NCBI GenBank assembly: GCA_016648135.1
Contig: JADDOH010000302.1
Span: 62,001 to 126,000 of the forward strand
Length of the DNA: 64,000 nucleotides
Direction of reading: 5' to 3'
DNA from: Agrypnia vestita
Lineage: Eukaryota > Arthropoda > Insecta > Trichoptera > Phryganeidae
In this document: positions 46,915 to 59,374 of the stretch, piece by piece
Position numbering within the stretch: position 1 is the first letter of the stretch
Layout: every line of letters begins with the position of its first letter
Position numbers and translations under genes: made by a program
The notes under the pieces: model-generated
Seen by the model: only the letters and a program-made list of their open reading frames with translations
What the model was told of the DNA's origin: nothing
Database searches by the model: none

Positions 46915-47060
46915 ATGAAATGATGCTGTGTAGAAGAAATTAGTGTGTTAGCATCTAAGAGTGAAGCTGATCTGCAGTGCCTGGTGACTAAGATGTCCGA
47001 TGTGAAGAACGTAAGCAAATCAAAAATAATGACAAAGCAGTGAAAGTGTGACTAATGTGA
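46915..47060 (+). pseudogene. Second RTE-like reverse-transcriptase fragment
   Basis: Translation VLASKSEADLQCLVTKMSDV begins after a decayed catalytic box (gatgctgtg, 46,922-46,930). The DNA agtgaagctgatctgcagtg (46,960-46,979) is identical to the text after YADD at 44.68 kb. This copy extends further (QCLVTKMS, then KSKIM). It is a separate copy of the same or a close element on the same strand. Confidence 0.7.
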
Positions 47061-50000
47061 TGTTATAGTGAATTACGAATTCTAAGAAAAAGTGAATGAG
47101 TTTTCAAGTTATGTCGGAATGACAAGATTGACGGCCCTGTAGAAGCTAAAACAATCGACGAGCATGCTCGAAAAGAAGCGAGAAAGTTGAACCTAGGACA
47201 GAAAAGTGTGACGTTCTAACTTCTCTGCCTACCCGTACGGTATGGTAGCGTAAAATAAAATAAAATTGGAGTATGATACTATCTTCAACCACTTAAAAAT
47301 TCAATTTCCTCATATCAACATGGTTTCTTTTCATGTCGCTGAGTAACATCAAAGTGGGCATTTTCTCGGTCTTTCCGAGATGCCTTAAGCAAAAAGTAAC
47401 AGTTGAACTTTGTTCTCACTGACTTTGCTAAAGTTTTTGATAAAGTTTATCAATTTCTTCGTACAGAAAGACATGCAAAATTTAGTGTTTCGTGAAAATG
47501 GCTCAGAACTATACAAAATTAGACAAGACAATAAAAGTAGTTGTTAGTGGTTACTTACATAGGTACAGCTTTCGTTAATAAGTAGCTGCCGCCGATTGCT
47601 TGCTGCTAAGCTCTGGGTGCGACTATTGGAGAACAATACAAATGTGAACTTTTATGTGTCCTACCTATTTTACATCATATTAATTTTGAAAACGGAACAA
47701 TTTTGAAGTCATACAAAATGAGATCAAGTACTTAGTAATTTTGAAAATGGAATGTTATCAGCTATTGGATTCTATTTAGTGTTACGGATGGACTTTCGCA
47801 ATTATTATTATTGGGGATTAATTTTTAATTAATTAGTCAAAATAAAAAAGTGTATTGAGAAAACAATCTTAAACGTAAACTTTTATGTGTAGGTACTATT
47901 TGAAATCATACTAATTTAATTTTTGAATTAATATGATATAATAAATATAAATTAATATAATATTTCATTTAATAAATAAAGTGATGATAGCGAAATTTAT
48001 TTATTGAGTAGGGCATTTCAACTCTTCAGAAGTATAATTGAAAGAAGAATAATATTAATATTTAACTTGGAAAAAATAAGCAAACATATTTCTAAACAAA
48101 CAGTGCAGCATTGTTTAGAATAACCTAGAAACTGAGTCATAACAGTTAAAGAGAAAAGGGTCGAAGACGCTTTGCTACTGAAAACGATAAATTTAGAGCT
48201 TTCTTGGAAGAAAATACGCTACAAACAATTAGGATTGAATAACCGAAGAATACTCATTTTGCTTCAGAACTTTCGTCATTCCAAGTAGGTATTTCAATAA
48301 TTTTTATGGCAAAAAACAACAAAAAGATCGTTGGATTCTTATCTATTTGAATTTTATTAGTTTTACAGAATGCATATTAAAATTCGCAAATAAGATGTGT
48401 AGAATCGATTAGTCCTTATACTCTGATAGAAAAAATGCTTATAAAATATTTATAAATTTTTTAATTAAAAAAATCTTATATTAATATTTTATTATTGTAT
48501 TTTTAACTACCCTAGCGCATTAAAAATTAAGTTTTTTGGAATTGGAAGGGTAAACAAAGTAAAAAATAAAATAAAATAAAAATTATACATAATCTATTGA
48601 TCTCTGTTCTGTTAAAAAAGAATCATTTTTAATTTGAATTCAGTGAATTATTAAGATCTTATTGAAAAAACGACCTTAAGGGGTCGACGCTGCAATTACT
48701 TGCAATATTGGTGGATCTGAATTTTTTAAAACATTATTATACAATAAATATGGTCCTTTCTGTGGTGTATAGAATCAAATCTTAATTTTTTAATTTTTTG
48801 TTGTTATTTGAATTTAAGTACTTTAATTTAACTAATTTTATGACATTTTTTGTTTTTAGTTTATAAATAAAATTGAAAAAAAAAGCAAAGGCTCGATAGA
48901 CAAAAGACAAAAGTTTTCTGTAGATAGGTATTAGAAAAAAGTATTGAAAAATTTTCGAGTTATCGTGCAGACAGCTATCGAAAAACTGGTTTTAGAGAAA
49001 TCGTGTTTAAAGTTTCGAAGCATTACAAAGGCAAAAATTTGTTGAATAAAATATTTTTTAGAAAACTTACAAATATAATCTGCCACACGATATATCCAGC
49101 TGATACTGTATATCTTCCTCTTATTGATTTATTTATTGTTTTATATATTTTTTGTTGTGTTACAGCCGTTTAAGCTTGGTTGCCAGAAGTTGAAGAATCT
49201 TGGCATATTGAAATCAAGCCTTCGTAACTGTCCTCGCTTTGTTAATTATTAAAGGCTTTGTAACCGATAGAGATTTCAAGTAATTGTAACACTTGCAAAT
49301 AACAGAATTCTCCATCATTGAAAAAAGCTGCTATAATTATTGATTAAATATTTAAATGAGATAACAAAATTAATCAAACAAATGTTTGCTATGATAGAAG
49401 ACGACAAAAAGGAAAAAAAAGAAGAAAATTATACTTAAATCATATTTTGGCAGTGATCTGATTTACTATGACGTGTAAAAATGACAAAACTTACAGACCC
49501 TTCCTATTAGGAGGATACGAATATTATCTCAGAAAAACAGATGACTATAAAACTATTACCTATGCCCAGACCGGCTTTATGACGCCGTACGTATGTTCTT
49601 TAATATTTATTAAAGTATAATGGATGATAATCAATATTACAAATAATAACGACGTCATAAAATGCATCTTGATTTAGTTTTTAAAACAGCCAAATAGTAA
49701 AACAATAGAAATTTGAATTTTCGTTGACAAATTGTTCATACAATTATAAAGCATTTAGCAACAAGAAAGCAAATTCATAATGTTAATATAAATTACAAAT
49801 TAAGTAAAACAAACTGTCACGAGTTTTATTCCATATTTGAGTAAAAACATAGGTAAACGATACACTTTATTTGAAACACTTTTATAATCACCATCAGAAT
49901 TCTCTAGAATGTTCGCGCTCGAAATGTACTATCGAAAAAATCACTCCGATTATGTCGCTCACAGAAAATAGCTAATCTCCTACCTTTGAAGTCGTCATCG

Positions 50001-50679
50001 TCTGGCAGTGCGATATTTACCGACAGGTTGTTCCTCTCACTAGCACAATTCAGCGGTTTTTTAGATAATTCAAGAACAGTTACAATAAAATTTAGAAGAT
50101 TCTCGTTACTTTCAACTTTATCGTAGGTATTTGCAGCGATTCTCGATTCGATTCTTATATGTACCTATGTGTAATCACGCATATAAGACCAGTTATCACG
50201 CTCATAGGTCGCCTATTTGCGAAAAGTACCCAGGTACCAAGTATTTGAAAAATGCGACTTTTGTGTTGAGTACAATAATAATTTGTATGAGTATTAATAT
50301 ATTTAGTGTTTCATTAGTCCCAGACATCTTAAGGAGTGGTTTAGTAAGAATATCAAATTTTAATATGAGACGAAAATTAAAAATTCGAAACAAAATGTTT
50401 TCCTATATGAAGTCAATTAGCTGATAGGTTTAATTAGAAAAGAGGATTTTTTGGACAGATAACCAAATAAAACCATTATAAATGTTGTTTAGATAGATCG
50501 TGTAAACCACACGACCATATCCGGAACTTAAGACCTACTTTATTCAGTAAGATCCTGTAAATAATAAAAGTAGGTTGGAGCAACATGTGATTAAAAAATC
50601 ATTATTATTGCAATTTTGAGACCGCTTATTAATTTATTTAAGTTGGCTTTTTGCGTTTCGCGTGTTACTCTCTAATTTT
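47061..50679. other. AT-rich stretch, mostly featureless
   Basis: Immediately after the reverse-transcriptase fragment, 47,061-47,240 is less AT-rich and may be its continuation (protein-like pieces only). Near 47,596 the text gattgcttgctgctaagctc repeats one at 6,352. A phrase acttttatgtgt recurs at 47,650 and 47,880. A 97-codon plus-strand frame (50,131-50,424) and its 63-codon minus-strand shadow have no recognisable motif. Confidence 0.35.
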
Positions 50680-52050
50680 CATCAATCTTCCGCTATGTAA
50701 TTTTTTCAATCTAATTTTTTTTGATCGCTTCGAAAATGTAATCCAATTCCTTAATTTCCATTTGCCTAATCTGGAGTCGATTATTTCTGGCATTAAACAA
50801 TCAAAGTAAAACATTTTCAAATTTTATTCCACGAAACTTCAAAACTAAAGAGTACCTTCCTTTATCAGTTCTGTTTTCATGTCCACGTCTATCCAAACTG
50901 CAAGTAGGTATGTTTTTCTTCGTGGAACGTTAGTTGTCTTTGTACCTGGAAATACCAATCATGTTATATATTTACTTTGGCATTGCCATCCTTGTCTACT
51001 CTCCAGAGTACAATTTTTTCTCTCTGATGGTATCATAAACACTCATTTCTATAGCTGAGTATGGACATTTTATTTCGACAATTTTATCTTTTTTACAAGT
51101 CCATCTGAACTTGCTCCTAAAAATGGAAAATCTGTGTCAATAAATAATGGACATGCCTTTATGGGAATCTTCAGGTGTGTTTTATTTGATTACTCGCAAA
51201 GTGTTCATGACTTTGGTCATGTTGAATGGACTTGACATGACATCTAATTTTTTTTCGGTCACTATATTTTTAATCAAAAATCCTCATTCAATCAGCCCTC
51301 ATTTGCACACTTTCCCAAAAACAATTGACCTAAGTCGTAGTTTTCACTTTTGGCGCCGTTTGATTGATTTAGCGCAGAATATTTCTTTTTTTCAGTGTGT
51401 TTTCAGGCGATCTACTTCAGTCAAAGTAATATTTTTCGTATGTTTAGTCTTAGCAAAATCAAAATCTCACTCAGGTCATGTTTTTCATAAGACTCGCCGT
51501 ATTTTTTATTATTGTGACTAGTAACAGCCCTCTTGGCCATACAAGTATTCGATTTATCTATTCTTTTGAGTTTTACTTATGCCAACCTTTTGATTTTTCT
51601 ATTAGTTTCGAGTCGTTTGATTAATTTTTTTTGACTTTGCAAGAATTTTTTTGCTCAGGTAAGTCGTGGTTGTCTTAAATTGAAGGAGACTACTGACGCT
51701 GCACATCGTCTAGCATAAGATTGTTTATTCATTTTCAATAAAAAACTTTGCTATCGAAAACTTGAAAATGTTGGCTATACTGCTGAACACATTATGAATC
51801 AGGCTTGTTGCATTATTCACCAATCTGGAAATGAATTTCAATTTGGCTGAAAATATTAATTCTCTTCTATTCATTATTTTTAATAGGTTTTTGTCTGTTG
51901 ATTCTTCATTTTTAATCAGTTTTTTACAATAGTGGGGTTTGGGTGAGCTATATTTACCAAAAGCGTAGAGTGGAGCATTCAACAAATCGTGCTTCAGTTC
52001 TAGAACTTTTTGTTGAAAAGTTTTGTTAGCTTGAGTAAAATCCACAATTC
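50680..52050 (-). pseudogene. Decayed Mutator-like transposase plus YqaJ-type nuclease gene
   Basis: Minus strand, 5' to 3'. An open 106-codon piece (52,045-51,725) contains LELKHDLLNAPLYAFGKY and HNVFSSIANIFKFSIAKF. After a frameshift comes YARRCAASVVSFNLRQP (about 51,710-51,660). This wording matches the C-terminal part of a widespread insect protein type annotated with a Mutator-like transposase domain. After about 500 bp of broken sequence (SPFNMTKVMNTLRVIK) comes a YqaJ recombinase/exonuclease domain: DFPFLGASSDGLV (family L-G-A-S-P-D-G-L), frameshift, VEIKCPYSAIEMSVYDTIRE (the family E-I-K-C-P-Y active-site strand), ending FYFDCLMPEIIDSRLGK near 50,770. The nuclease residues D and E-x-K are visible. 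At least two frameshifts and several stops inactivate it. The N-terminal part was not found. Family naming is from memory of domain wording. Confidence 0.75.
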
Positions 52051-52135
52051 TATTTGATTATGATTTCCTCTTCAATCATAATCAAATCAAATCCACAATT
52101 CTATTTCAATTTGACTATGATGTCCTCTTCATCTT
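52041..52135. repeat. Imperfect 48-bp direct duplication at the 5' edge of the pseudogene
   Basis: aatccacaattctattt starts near 52,040 and again near 52,089, each followed by gattatgat/gactatgat and cctcttca. A local duplication at the upstream edge of the decayed gene. Confidence 0.6.
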
Positions 52136-53879
52136 TATTTTGTCTTTAATTATAAATTCAGAAACAGAATCTCTAGTTTTCAACGATTCCTGAAATATAA
52201 TAAATGTGAAAATAAGTAGTTATACCAAAAATGATCAAAATTTGATGTATCGATGCTCATGATTTGTGATTCAAAATATTAGTTCTTTTGCCCTCCCACT
52301 TTAACTAAAACAAATACGACTGAATAAATTTAATTTCTCTCGAACATTAAAAAGATAAACAACAAAAGTTAACAATAATATGTAAAACTCAGTAATTTAT
52401 AAAAAATACACTTACCTAGTTTTCGCGCCGACTGAATAACTTTGTCGATTGTAAATTACCAGGCAATATTTTGAAAATGTAAGCAGGACAAATTGTATTT
52501 TATACAAGTGGGATTATTAGAAATTGATATTTGAGAAAAAAATTATAGTAAGTTCTCAAAATGTAACTGAACGCCGGCACGTCTTTTTAAGGTTTTACCC
52601 ATCTTTACAATGTATTATTAAATATTCTATTAATAATTTTAAATTTCTGTCACAGACTGTAAATAAATTCACTGTTACATTAAATGTTTATTTTGTATGC
52701 TTATTATATAAATATTTTCCATTATATCAACTTAAACGTGACAGCCGTTTTGGCTTCTTTTGCTCGACGCAGTCTTAATCGTGCGGTATTTTGATATGTT
52801 GTGTTACTTACTGATTAATAGAACAAACCTCAATTTTATGTTCTGAAATTTCTTATAGGTATCTAAACGGTAAAAGCACACTCTATAATTTACCATTATC
52901 TTAATCCTATTTTACTTAAATATAAGTTATTAATTTTTTTAAATCATGCTTATATTTTAATGTATTAAAAAGTGAACAATTAATTTTCGGACAGCAATTT
53001 TTAGCTTTACTCTCCAAATAAAAGGTGGGCGTTTACAATATTGACATAGATTATATAATTTTGTAATTTATTGATAGAGGGAAAGCGCCTGGATTTTTAT
53101 TTGATGAATAATTACATTTTTTATCCGAAAATTTATTTTTAACGTTTTAGTACATTTAAATATAAGCGTAGTTTAAAAAAAATTTCATGTGTTTTAATTT
53201 TATACTTTTGAGTCTTAATATTACTTATCGTACACTTTGCTTTGGAAGGAAACTAGCGTCATCTTTTGGTGAGCTCATTTCATATATATAATTATACATA
53301 TAAATTTCCTCGTTAAATTTCTAGATTAATTTCCTTATTAACTAATTCCCTATATAAAAATTTAATTTACTAATTACGAAGGATTTATGGATTAATGAGT
53401 CAATCTGATTTATTGAATTGATTCATATTTTTTCATCGAGAATATGTATGTGTGCAAAATTGTGCGATTGAACATTAGAAGCGATTGAACATTGAAATAT
53501 ATGATTGTAAGATTACGTCCAGACCATCAGACAAACGGGTGAAGCTAATAGGAACGTGGTAATGTAGAAGTATCTATCACAGTCAGAAAAGATTAATTGA
53601 AAATATGTCAACTAATTATTAAAGCACCTAAATATAAATATATCATTTAAATATTTAAAAATTCTTTGCAGAATTGACACGACGTTAAAATTTAACCGCC
53701 ATCTCATGGTCGAATTTTAGTTTTAAAACATAAAAATATGCGAGATTCTGTAATTGATGATGCATGTATTGACTAAAATTTTGTATAAAATAATAAGCAT
53801 GAAACAAAATCGTTTAGTTTTTTATTATAAGATTCAAAAATCGACAAACGTGCATGAGAATCTGTGAAAGTGAATGAGA
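52136..53879. other. AT-rich stretch, no gene seen
   Basis: The 84-codon plus-strand frame (52,524-52,778) is Phe/Ile/Asn-rich with no motif. Nothing else recognised. Confidence 0.4.
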
Positions 53880-54200
53880 ATAAGAGTGAATAAGAATAAG
53901 AAACAGAATAAGAGTTGTAAGCCAGGACAGAATGCTATGAGAATATGAGAAACGTGTGTGGAACGTGTTATTCAATGGCCCAGGGCTTACAACCTGTACA
54001 AGCTAGCCTAAGTGATCACTCTACACAATGCAATTTTAACCGATTCCATCGTAGGAACATCCACACATAATCAAAATTTTGTAAGTTCTATATATGTTTT
54101 AATCTGAAAATCTTACTTTTATTTGATTGGATTATGCTTGAAACATCTGAAGTCTTTTGTAATAGTATACATTGATTTTCGCAGTTAGCAATGATATGTA
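53880..54200 (+). repeat. Foldback family A copy (central part)
   Basis: gagaatatgagaaacgtgtg, then atggcccagggcttacaacc, then cctaagtgatcactctacac, then aacatccacacataatc and gaaacatctgaagtc follow the same order as the 54,825-55,095 copy. Confidence 0.75.
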
Positions 54201-54824
54201 TATAGTTTTAGAGTGCGATTGATTGATTAAAGATTGTGACGTTCTTTGTTCCTTGCCTAATGAGTTAGTTCAACAATATCGTATTCTTATGTTCAACAAA
54301 TATTGTCTATGGTGCTTATATAACAATATCTATACATAAGTGTATAAACATTTTTTGGCGCCCTCTCGTATTATTTTCGCGAAGATAGTTTCATATTATC
54401 TGGGTACGAAACCCAAAGTTACGATTTAGACAATTGTAGAATCTACCAGCCCTCCGCGCTTGCTCTAAAATTGTAAATATATATACACCCATTCACATTT
54501 CTTCTTTTTTTGATGGCAGATATTATCGCGTGTCACTGAGCGACGAAACACAATGCCTTGAGAGATGTGGTACGGTGAGGTATTTCGACGCATTCACTTA
54601 TATTTTATGTTCCTCTCAGCCGTTTTATTTGAGAACGCAATCTGGAAAAGAAAAATTCGATGTGTATCTTAAGTAGTTTTCTCAAATAAAACGTGATGAC
54701 GCTTTCGTACGTTTTATTAAACGGCAACATAACGTAATAATATACCTTTATAAATAATCTTGAGGGACATTCCCAAAAATTTATTCAAATTATGTACCTA
54801 TTCGTTAATTTTAAAGATGATTTA
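54201..54824. other. Unassigned spacer between two family A copies
   Basis: No gene recognised. GC-richer text at 54,360-54,560 (gcgccctctcgtattatttt) could be unique sequence or an eroded repeat. Confidence 0.35.
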
Positions 54825-55095
54825 GAGAAGTCTCACAGAAACGAAACTATTTATATGAAAAACATGTTTGGACGTCTTTTTATATAATGGTCCAAGGCTT
54901 ACGACCCGTATGAGCTGGCTTAAGTGATCACTCAACATAATGCAATGTTCACCAATTCTATTTTAAGGATATCCACACATTATCACGTTTTTAAAGTTAT
55001 ATACGTTCCAAATCTGAAAACCTTTTGTGTGTTTGAAGGGACTGTGCTAGAACATCTGTAGTCTGTGTTATCAGAACAAATGACAGACAGTGATA
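54825..55095 (+). repeat. Foldback family A copy (central part)
   Basis: agaagtctcacagaaacgaa, actatttatatgaaaaacatg, tggtccaaggcttacgaccc, gagctggcttaagtgatcac, tatccacacattatcac and aacatctgtagtctgtg, then a truncated end before the AAT microsatellite. Confidence 0.75.
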
Positions 55096-55125
55096 TGGGT
55101 CTATCAGCTTAAGCTGCCTGCCCAT

Positions 55126-55164
55126 TATCAATAATAATAATAATAATAGTAATAATAATAGTAA

Positions 55165-55229
<65 letters not shown>
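55126..55229. repeat. (TAA)n microsatellite
   Basis: About 35 near-perfect aat/taa units with a few tag and act interruptions. The poly-leucine frame it gives on the minus strand is an artefact. Confidence 0.95.
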
Positions 55230-55869
55230 TTTTCATATAAAAACAAATAAAATAAAATCAATAACGAGGAGTGCCAATGTTTTGTAATAAATGATTAACA
55301 AGTACCCATGGATCTTATGGTAAAATTCATGGGGATTCGAGTGCCGCCAAATTGACAAATTTGATGGCATCCATATATGAATATGAACGCGGTTTTTCCA
55401 GAGTTTTCTATTATAGTCGCTTACATACTGTAGAATGAAACAGTATATTATTAAATTTTATTTTCAAAATTCATTTAGAATTAATTTTAGTTCAAAAAAA
55501 TCTCATAAATTAATGTCAATTCTGTAATGAATTCTTGAGACTAATGATTGTTTTCTATTAACTATGTGAATTATTTTAATTATATGTAAAGTCACGTACG
55601 TGCACTGCGTAGTAAACAAATATCCAAAATAAATAAAGATGACTGTTATTTATTTTAATAAAATTTATATTGAACTTAGTTAATGTAACCACTTGCATTT
55701 ATTTATTAAAAAAGGTTTCGGAAACCATAATTTGTTATCAGGATGATTAGAGCTATTACATAGTTTATACAGGCTGTAGGGGGCAAGAGGAACATTAAAA
55801 AAAAAAGATTTATTAATTACACCAAGTCACTGAACACACTTCAATTATTAGCACTGTTATTAAATTTAA
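55230..55869. other. AT-rich stretch; foldback P-like text near 55,710
   Basis: On the minus strand near 55,750-55,705 the order CCTGATAA, an AT-rich stretch, then GGTTTCCGAAACC recalls the hammerhead-like motif with a damaged first box. No gene recognised. Confidence 0.35.
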
Positions 55870-56313
55870 TCAATATATATATATATATAAAGAAACCCGT
55901 GTTTCCCTATCCGCCAAGTTTTCTCCACAACCACCCACCGGTGGTTATGGTGGTGGACAGCCCTTGGTGTCATATCGAAAATATGCGAGTTTGGTGGGGG
56001 TAGCTGTGCGTGGGTGGGAGTGGGTGACGAAAATGTGCTTTCTAGCACATTGTTTTGTTATGGGAAGGCCGCAAATGCTTCAGATTGTTTCAAAAAAGGC
56101 GCGCTGACTGTGTCGGTGAGTCTAGAAGGTTCCGGAAAATTCTATAAGGTTCTAAACTGAGTGGCGGAATATGTCGATGTGTCTAGAAGATTCCTGTACA
56201 TTCGAACTTCTTGAAATTTCTGGAAGGAGAATGTTTTAGAAGGTTCGCGAAAGTTCTATGACGATCCAGTGTTCTAAAAAACTACGCGTGCGAAGCCGCG
56301 CGGGCACAGCTAG
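55870..56313 (+). mobile_element. Short non-autonomous Helitron
   Basis: Starts TC (55,870, preceded by A) followed by an (AT)n tract and aaagaaacccgtgtttccc. Ends with a six-pair hairpin CGTGCG-AAGC-CGCGCG (56,287-56,302, one G-T pair), a seven-base spacer and CTAG (56,310-56,313). This is the standard Helitron 3' structure. The next base is C rather than T, a possible later mutation. The interior has repeated ggttctagaag-like words (gtctagaaggttccgg, tgtctagaagattcc, ttttagaaggttcgcg). No gene inside; the 60-codon minus frame is a shadow. Confidence 0.75.
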
Positions 56314-58615
56314 CATTAAATAATAATATTTTGTGCCTTTGTGTACGAGTATAAATTACTGCGAAAAAGTTGTTCCCATCGTACGCACGTTACAACGTTA
56401 CCAAAAACGTGATATTTTCATGTGAAGCACATTCGAATAAAGAAGTGCGAAATCAGATAAAAGTGTGGATTGATTAAAGACGACTTCCCAGCTTCGTGTT
56501 GGACACGGGAGGCAGTTTTATGTTTGAAAAGGCCTCGCGACAAGGGCCACGCGTCAGCATGTGCCGGTACGTTCGGCCTTATATGTGTTTTCTGCGTTTT
56601 ATAGTGGTGTAAGAACTTTTTGTCATGTGCTCTAAGGTAGGGATTTTATTTGATAATGCAGGAAATACAACGGTATGAGTACAAAATATTTTTTTTGAGA
56701 GCAATCAAAATTGTACCAACCTGTTTATCCATTACAAAAAAGTGCTTAAAATGAATAAAATATCTAAAACGATGATGTTATTCATCATTCAGTTCAGTTA
56801 ATATTTCATAAAGATAAGCAATTTTAAAAACAATTAAAATTTAATTTAAAAGTTTATTTTTTTGCAAAAAATATTATATAACGTTCAAAAATCATGATAA
56901 ACATTTTCCGCTTACATAAACCAGTCGAAAATTTAAGACGGTTTATTGAAAATTTTTTGCAAACACTTTAAACTTTTAAAAACATATTTTCTTCCAAAGA
57001 CTCTTTGGATAAGCTTCAACAACTCCAAATATCTCCTAAATAAGGTATCTTTATCGCGAATCCGGACGAAATTGTGTAAGAATCGTGGGATATAAATTTC
57101 ATATTTGATAATATTACTCTGATTCTGGTAACATATAAGATGAAACGACTTTGAAGTTTTCTCAACAATCCACATCAAATTATTGATTCCAAACTTGATT
57201 GTAACAAGTTTAAAAGAAGTTTTGAACAATTCAGCGATGAGCATATTTTCTGAAGGATTCAAAAGTTCTTAAAAAACACATTAATTAAAATAAGTCTTTA
57301 CCTATGATAAAATAAATCGGTCGCTGAATTCAACATTATTTTATGAAATTATTATGAATTATTTATTAAAAGTTTTTGCTGTTCTAAGAGTAAAGTAATA
57401 TTTTGAGAATAATAATTTATTTTTATTTCTGTAATTCTTTAACAGAATGTGTTGCATTACAGAAATTACAAACATTGTAAAATTAGTCGAATTACTGTTA
57501 AAAAATACAGCGTTTTTCGATGTTCTTGTAGTGGTCGTACGGCATAGTGCATACAATTTAATGAAAGCGATGGTATAAAAAATAAAAGGGCGTTATCGAT
57601 CAAGAAAGTTCAATTTATATCTCGGATTCCACCATATGGAACTTATTTTATTTTTTAGAATGACACAGATAAGAAAATTTGATGTGAATGATAGATATGA
57701 TAGATAAAACAATTTAACATAATCATTTAACGGATTGTTCTAAATTTAACTTTAACATAAAAGGATTCGTTAAGTATATAATGCATATGGTCAGGGAGGG
57801 GCACGAGTTTCTAGTATCTGCCTCATCATATGACAATACTCTTCATATTTGGTATTAAAAATATCTATTGAATTCAAGAGATAAATAAAATCTTAGAATA
57901 ATCGTTGGGAATAATAGATGAGAAAGGATTTCCTATTATGATATGATATAATTCCTGGTATGATAAATTGGAAGGGAGTTCCTGGTATGATAAGTTGGAG
58001 AAAAGAAGTACCTATGTCTTATAATTACTGACAGTGTACAAGGGTAGGAAAAACATGTTTTTGTCGGTGGAAGACAAAATATGATGAAAGGGAATAAACA
58101 ATTCTCAACAAGTATGACGCGAATGTAAGTAGTAGGCAGAGAAGAAAATCAAGTACGCACATTTAAGTTACATCTAAAAACAATAAAAGCATTTCTCACA
58201 TCGACGATTACTTAACTTGTTTTTGAGCGCATTGTTTGGATAAGTTTATCGTTTTATTATGCCAATGATCCATGAATACCAGTTTTAGCACGTGAAAATG
58301 GATGAGAGCCCTCACATACTGACTCGGCAAATAATAGCTCCTTATACTCGGGGTTTATACAAGTGAGTTGGAGATTTAGGAAGAGGATATAATATAAACC
58401 TTTGAGGAATTTAGATAATATTTAAATTAATACTTTGGTACTTATTTTCCAAGAAACTAATGAAACTTTTATAAGCCCTTTTAAAACTGGGTGCAGGAAA
58501 TGATACGACTAACAATTTTATTGTATTATTACATTTTATATTTTGTCCTTCGTGATTGAAACTCTTATATCTTGGATTAACTAATCGAATCATTACCGCA
58601 ATAGTAAATTGCCTG
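56314..58615. other. AT-rich stretch with an unrecognised 109-codon frame
   Basis: A minus-strand frame (57,262-56,933; starts MNPSENMLIAELFKTSF) is open for 109 codons, with alternating charged and hydrophobic residues (IPRFLHNFVRIRDKDTLF). It has no motif that I recognise. It may be a relic exon or chance. A CpG-bearing patch at 56,490-56,590 has no feature. Confidence 0.35.
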
Positions 58616-59253
58616 CCACAGAAGGATAATTATTAAATTAAGATAAATTATAGAAGCCTCACAGAAACGAAGCTATAAATATGAGAAACGTATAAATATA
58701 TAAATTCTTTAGATAAGTTATTGTGTTATCAGAACCTACAAATTAAAATATTGTTAATTTTTACCTACTGGTCTAAAAATGAACTATAACAATTAAAAAA
58801 ATTGATTTTCAGGCGAATTTTACCGTATTTGTTAAATAATTCGGAAGAATATCATTTATACATCAAAAAGAATATTGCTTAATTCTCCATATTTAAAATA
58901 AAGAGGTAGCTGTCAAAAATCTATCGATACTTTTTCATGAGAAACAACTACAGCTCTCTATGTCTCTAGTCTCCACAGACTGCACTAGCATAGACCCTTC
59001 AAATACATTATGAAAGACTCCAATTTCGAACATATATACAATTTAAAAAAAAAGAATATATATGGATGTTCTTAGGATGAAGTGGGTGAACGTAGCATTG
59101 TCTAGTCTAGAGTGATCACTTAAACCTGTTCATGCAGGTTATGAGCCCTGGGTCATCGTATAAAAAGACTTCCATACACGTTTCTCATATTAATAACTTC
59201 GTCTCTGTGAGAATTCTTTAATTTATCTAAGTTAAATAATCATCTTTCTGTGG
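58616..59253. mobile_element. Foldback family A, most complete copy
   Basis: Left terminus ccacagaaggataattatt and right terminus aataatcatctttctgtgg are near-exact inverses. The inverted similarity continues through the block with aagataaattatag and ctcacagaaacgaag (left) against cttcgtctctgtgag and aatttatct (right), about 75 bp per arm. The right half also contains, on the minus strand, the cccagggctcataacctgc and agtgatcactctagact texts that characterise other copies. No protein frame. Looks like a non-autonomous DNA transposon; target duplication not resolved. Confidence 0.75.
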
Positions 59254-59374
59254 ATTAATCCAGTAATTCTGTTCTCAAAACATAAAATAAAAATATTGTT
59301 ATTTATTTATTTATTTTTTGGTAGCTCTAATTTTTGGGAACACAATTACCGGATTTTGTTTCCATAGAGATCAG

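Noticed and set aside
51147..51521. 124-codon plus-strand frame
   Set aside because: It lies opposite the decayed transposase/YqaJ region, whose minus-strand motifs explain the openness.
54997..55236. Poly-leucine open frame on the minus strand
   Set aside because: It is the translation of a (TAA)n microsatellite plus flanking repeat text.
56933..57262. 109-codon minus-strand frame beginning MNPSENM
   Set aside because: Protein-like in places but no motif, no splice or poly-A context that I could support; kept only as a remark in the gap entry.
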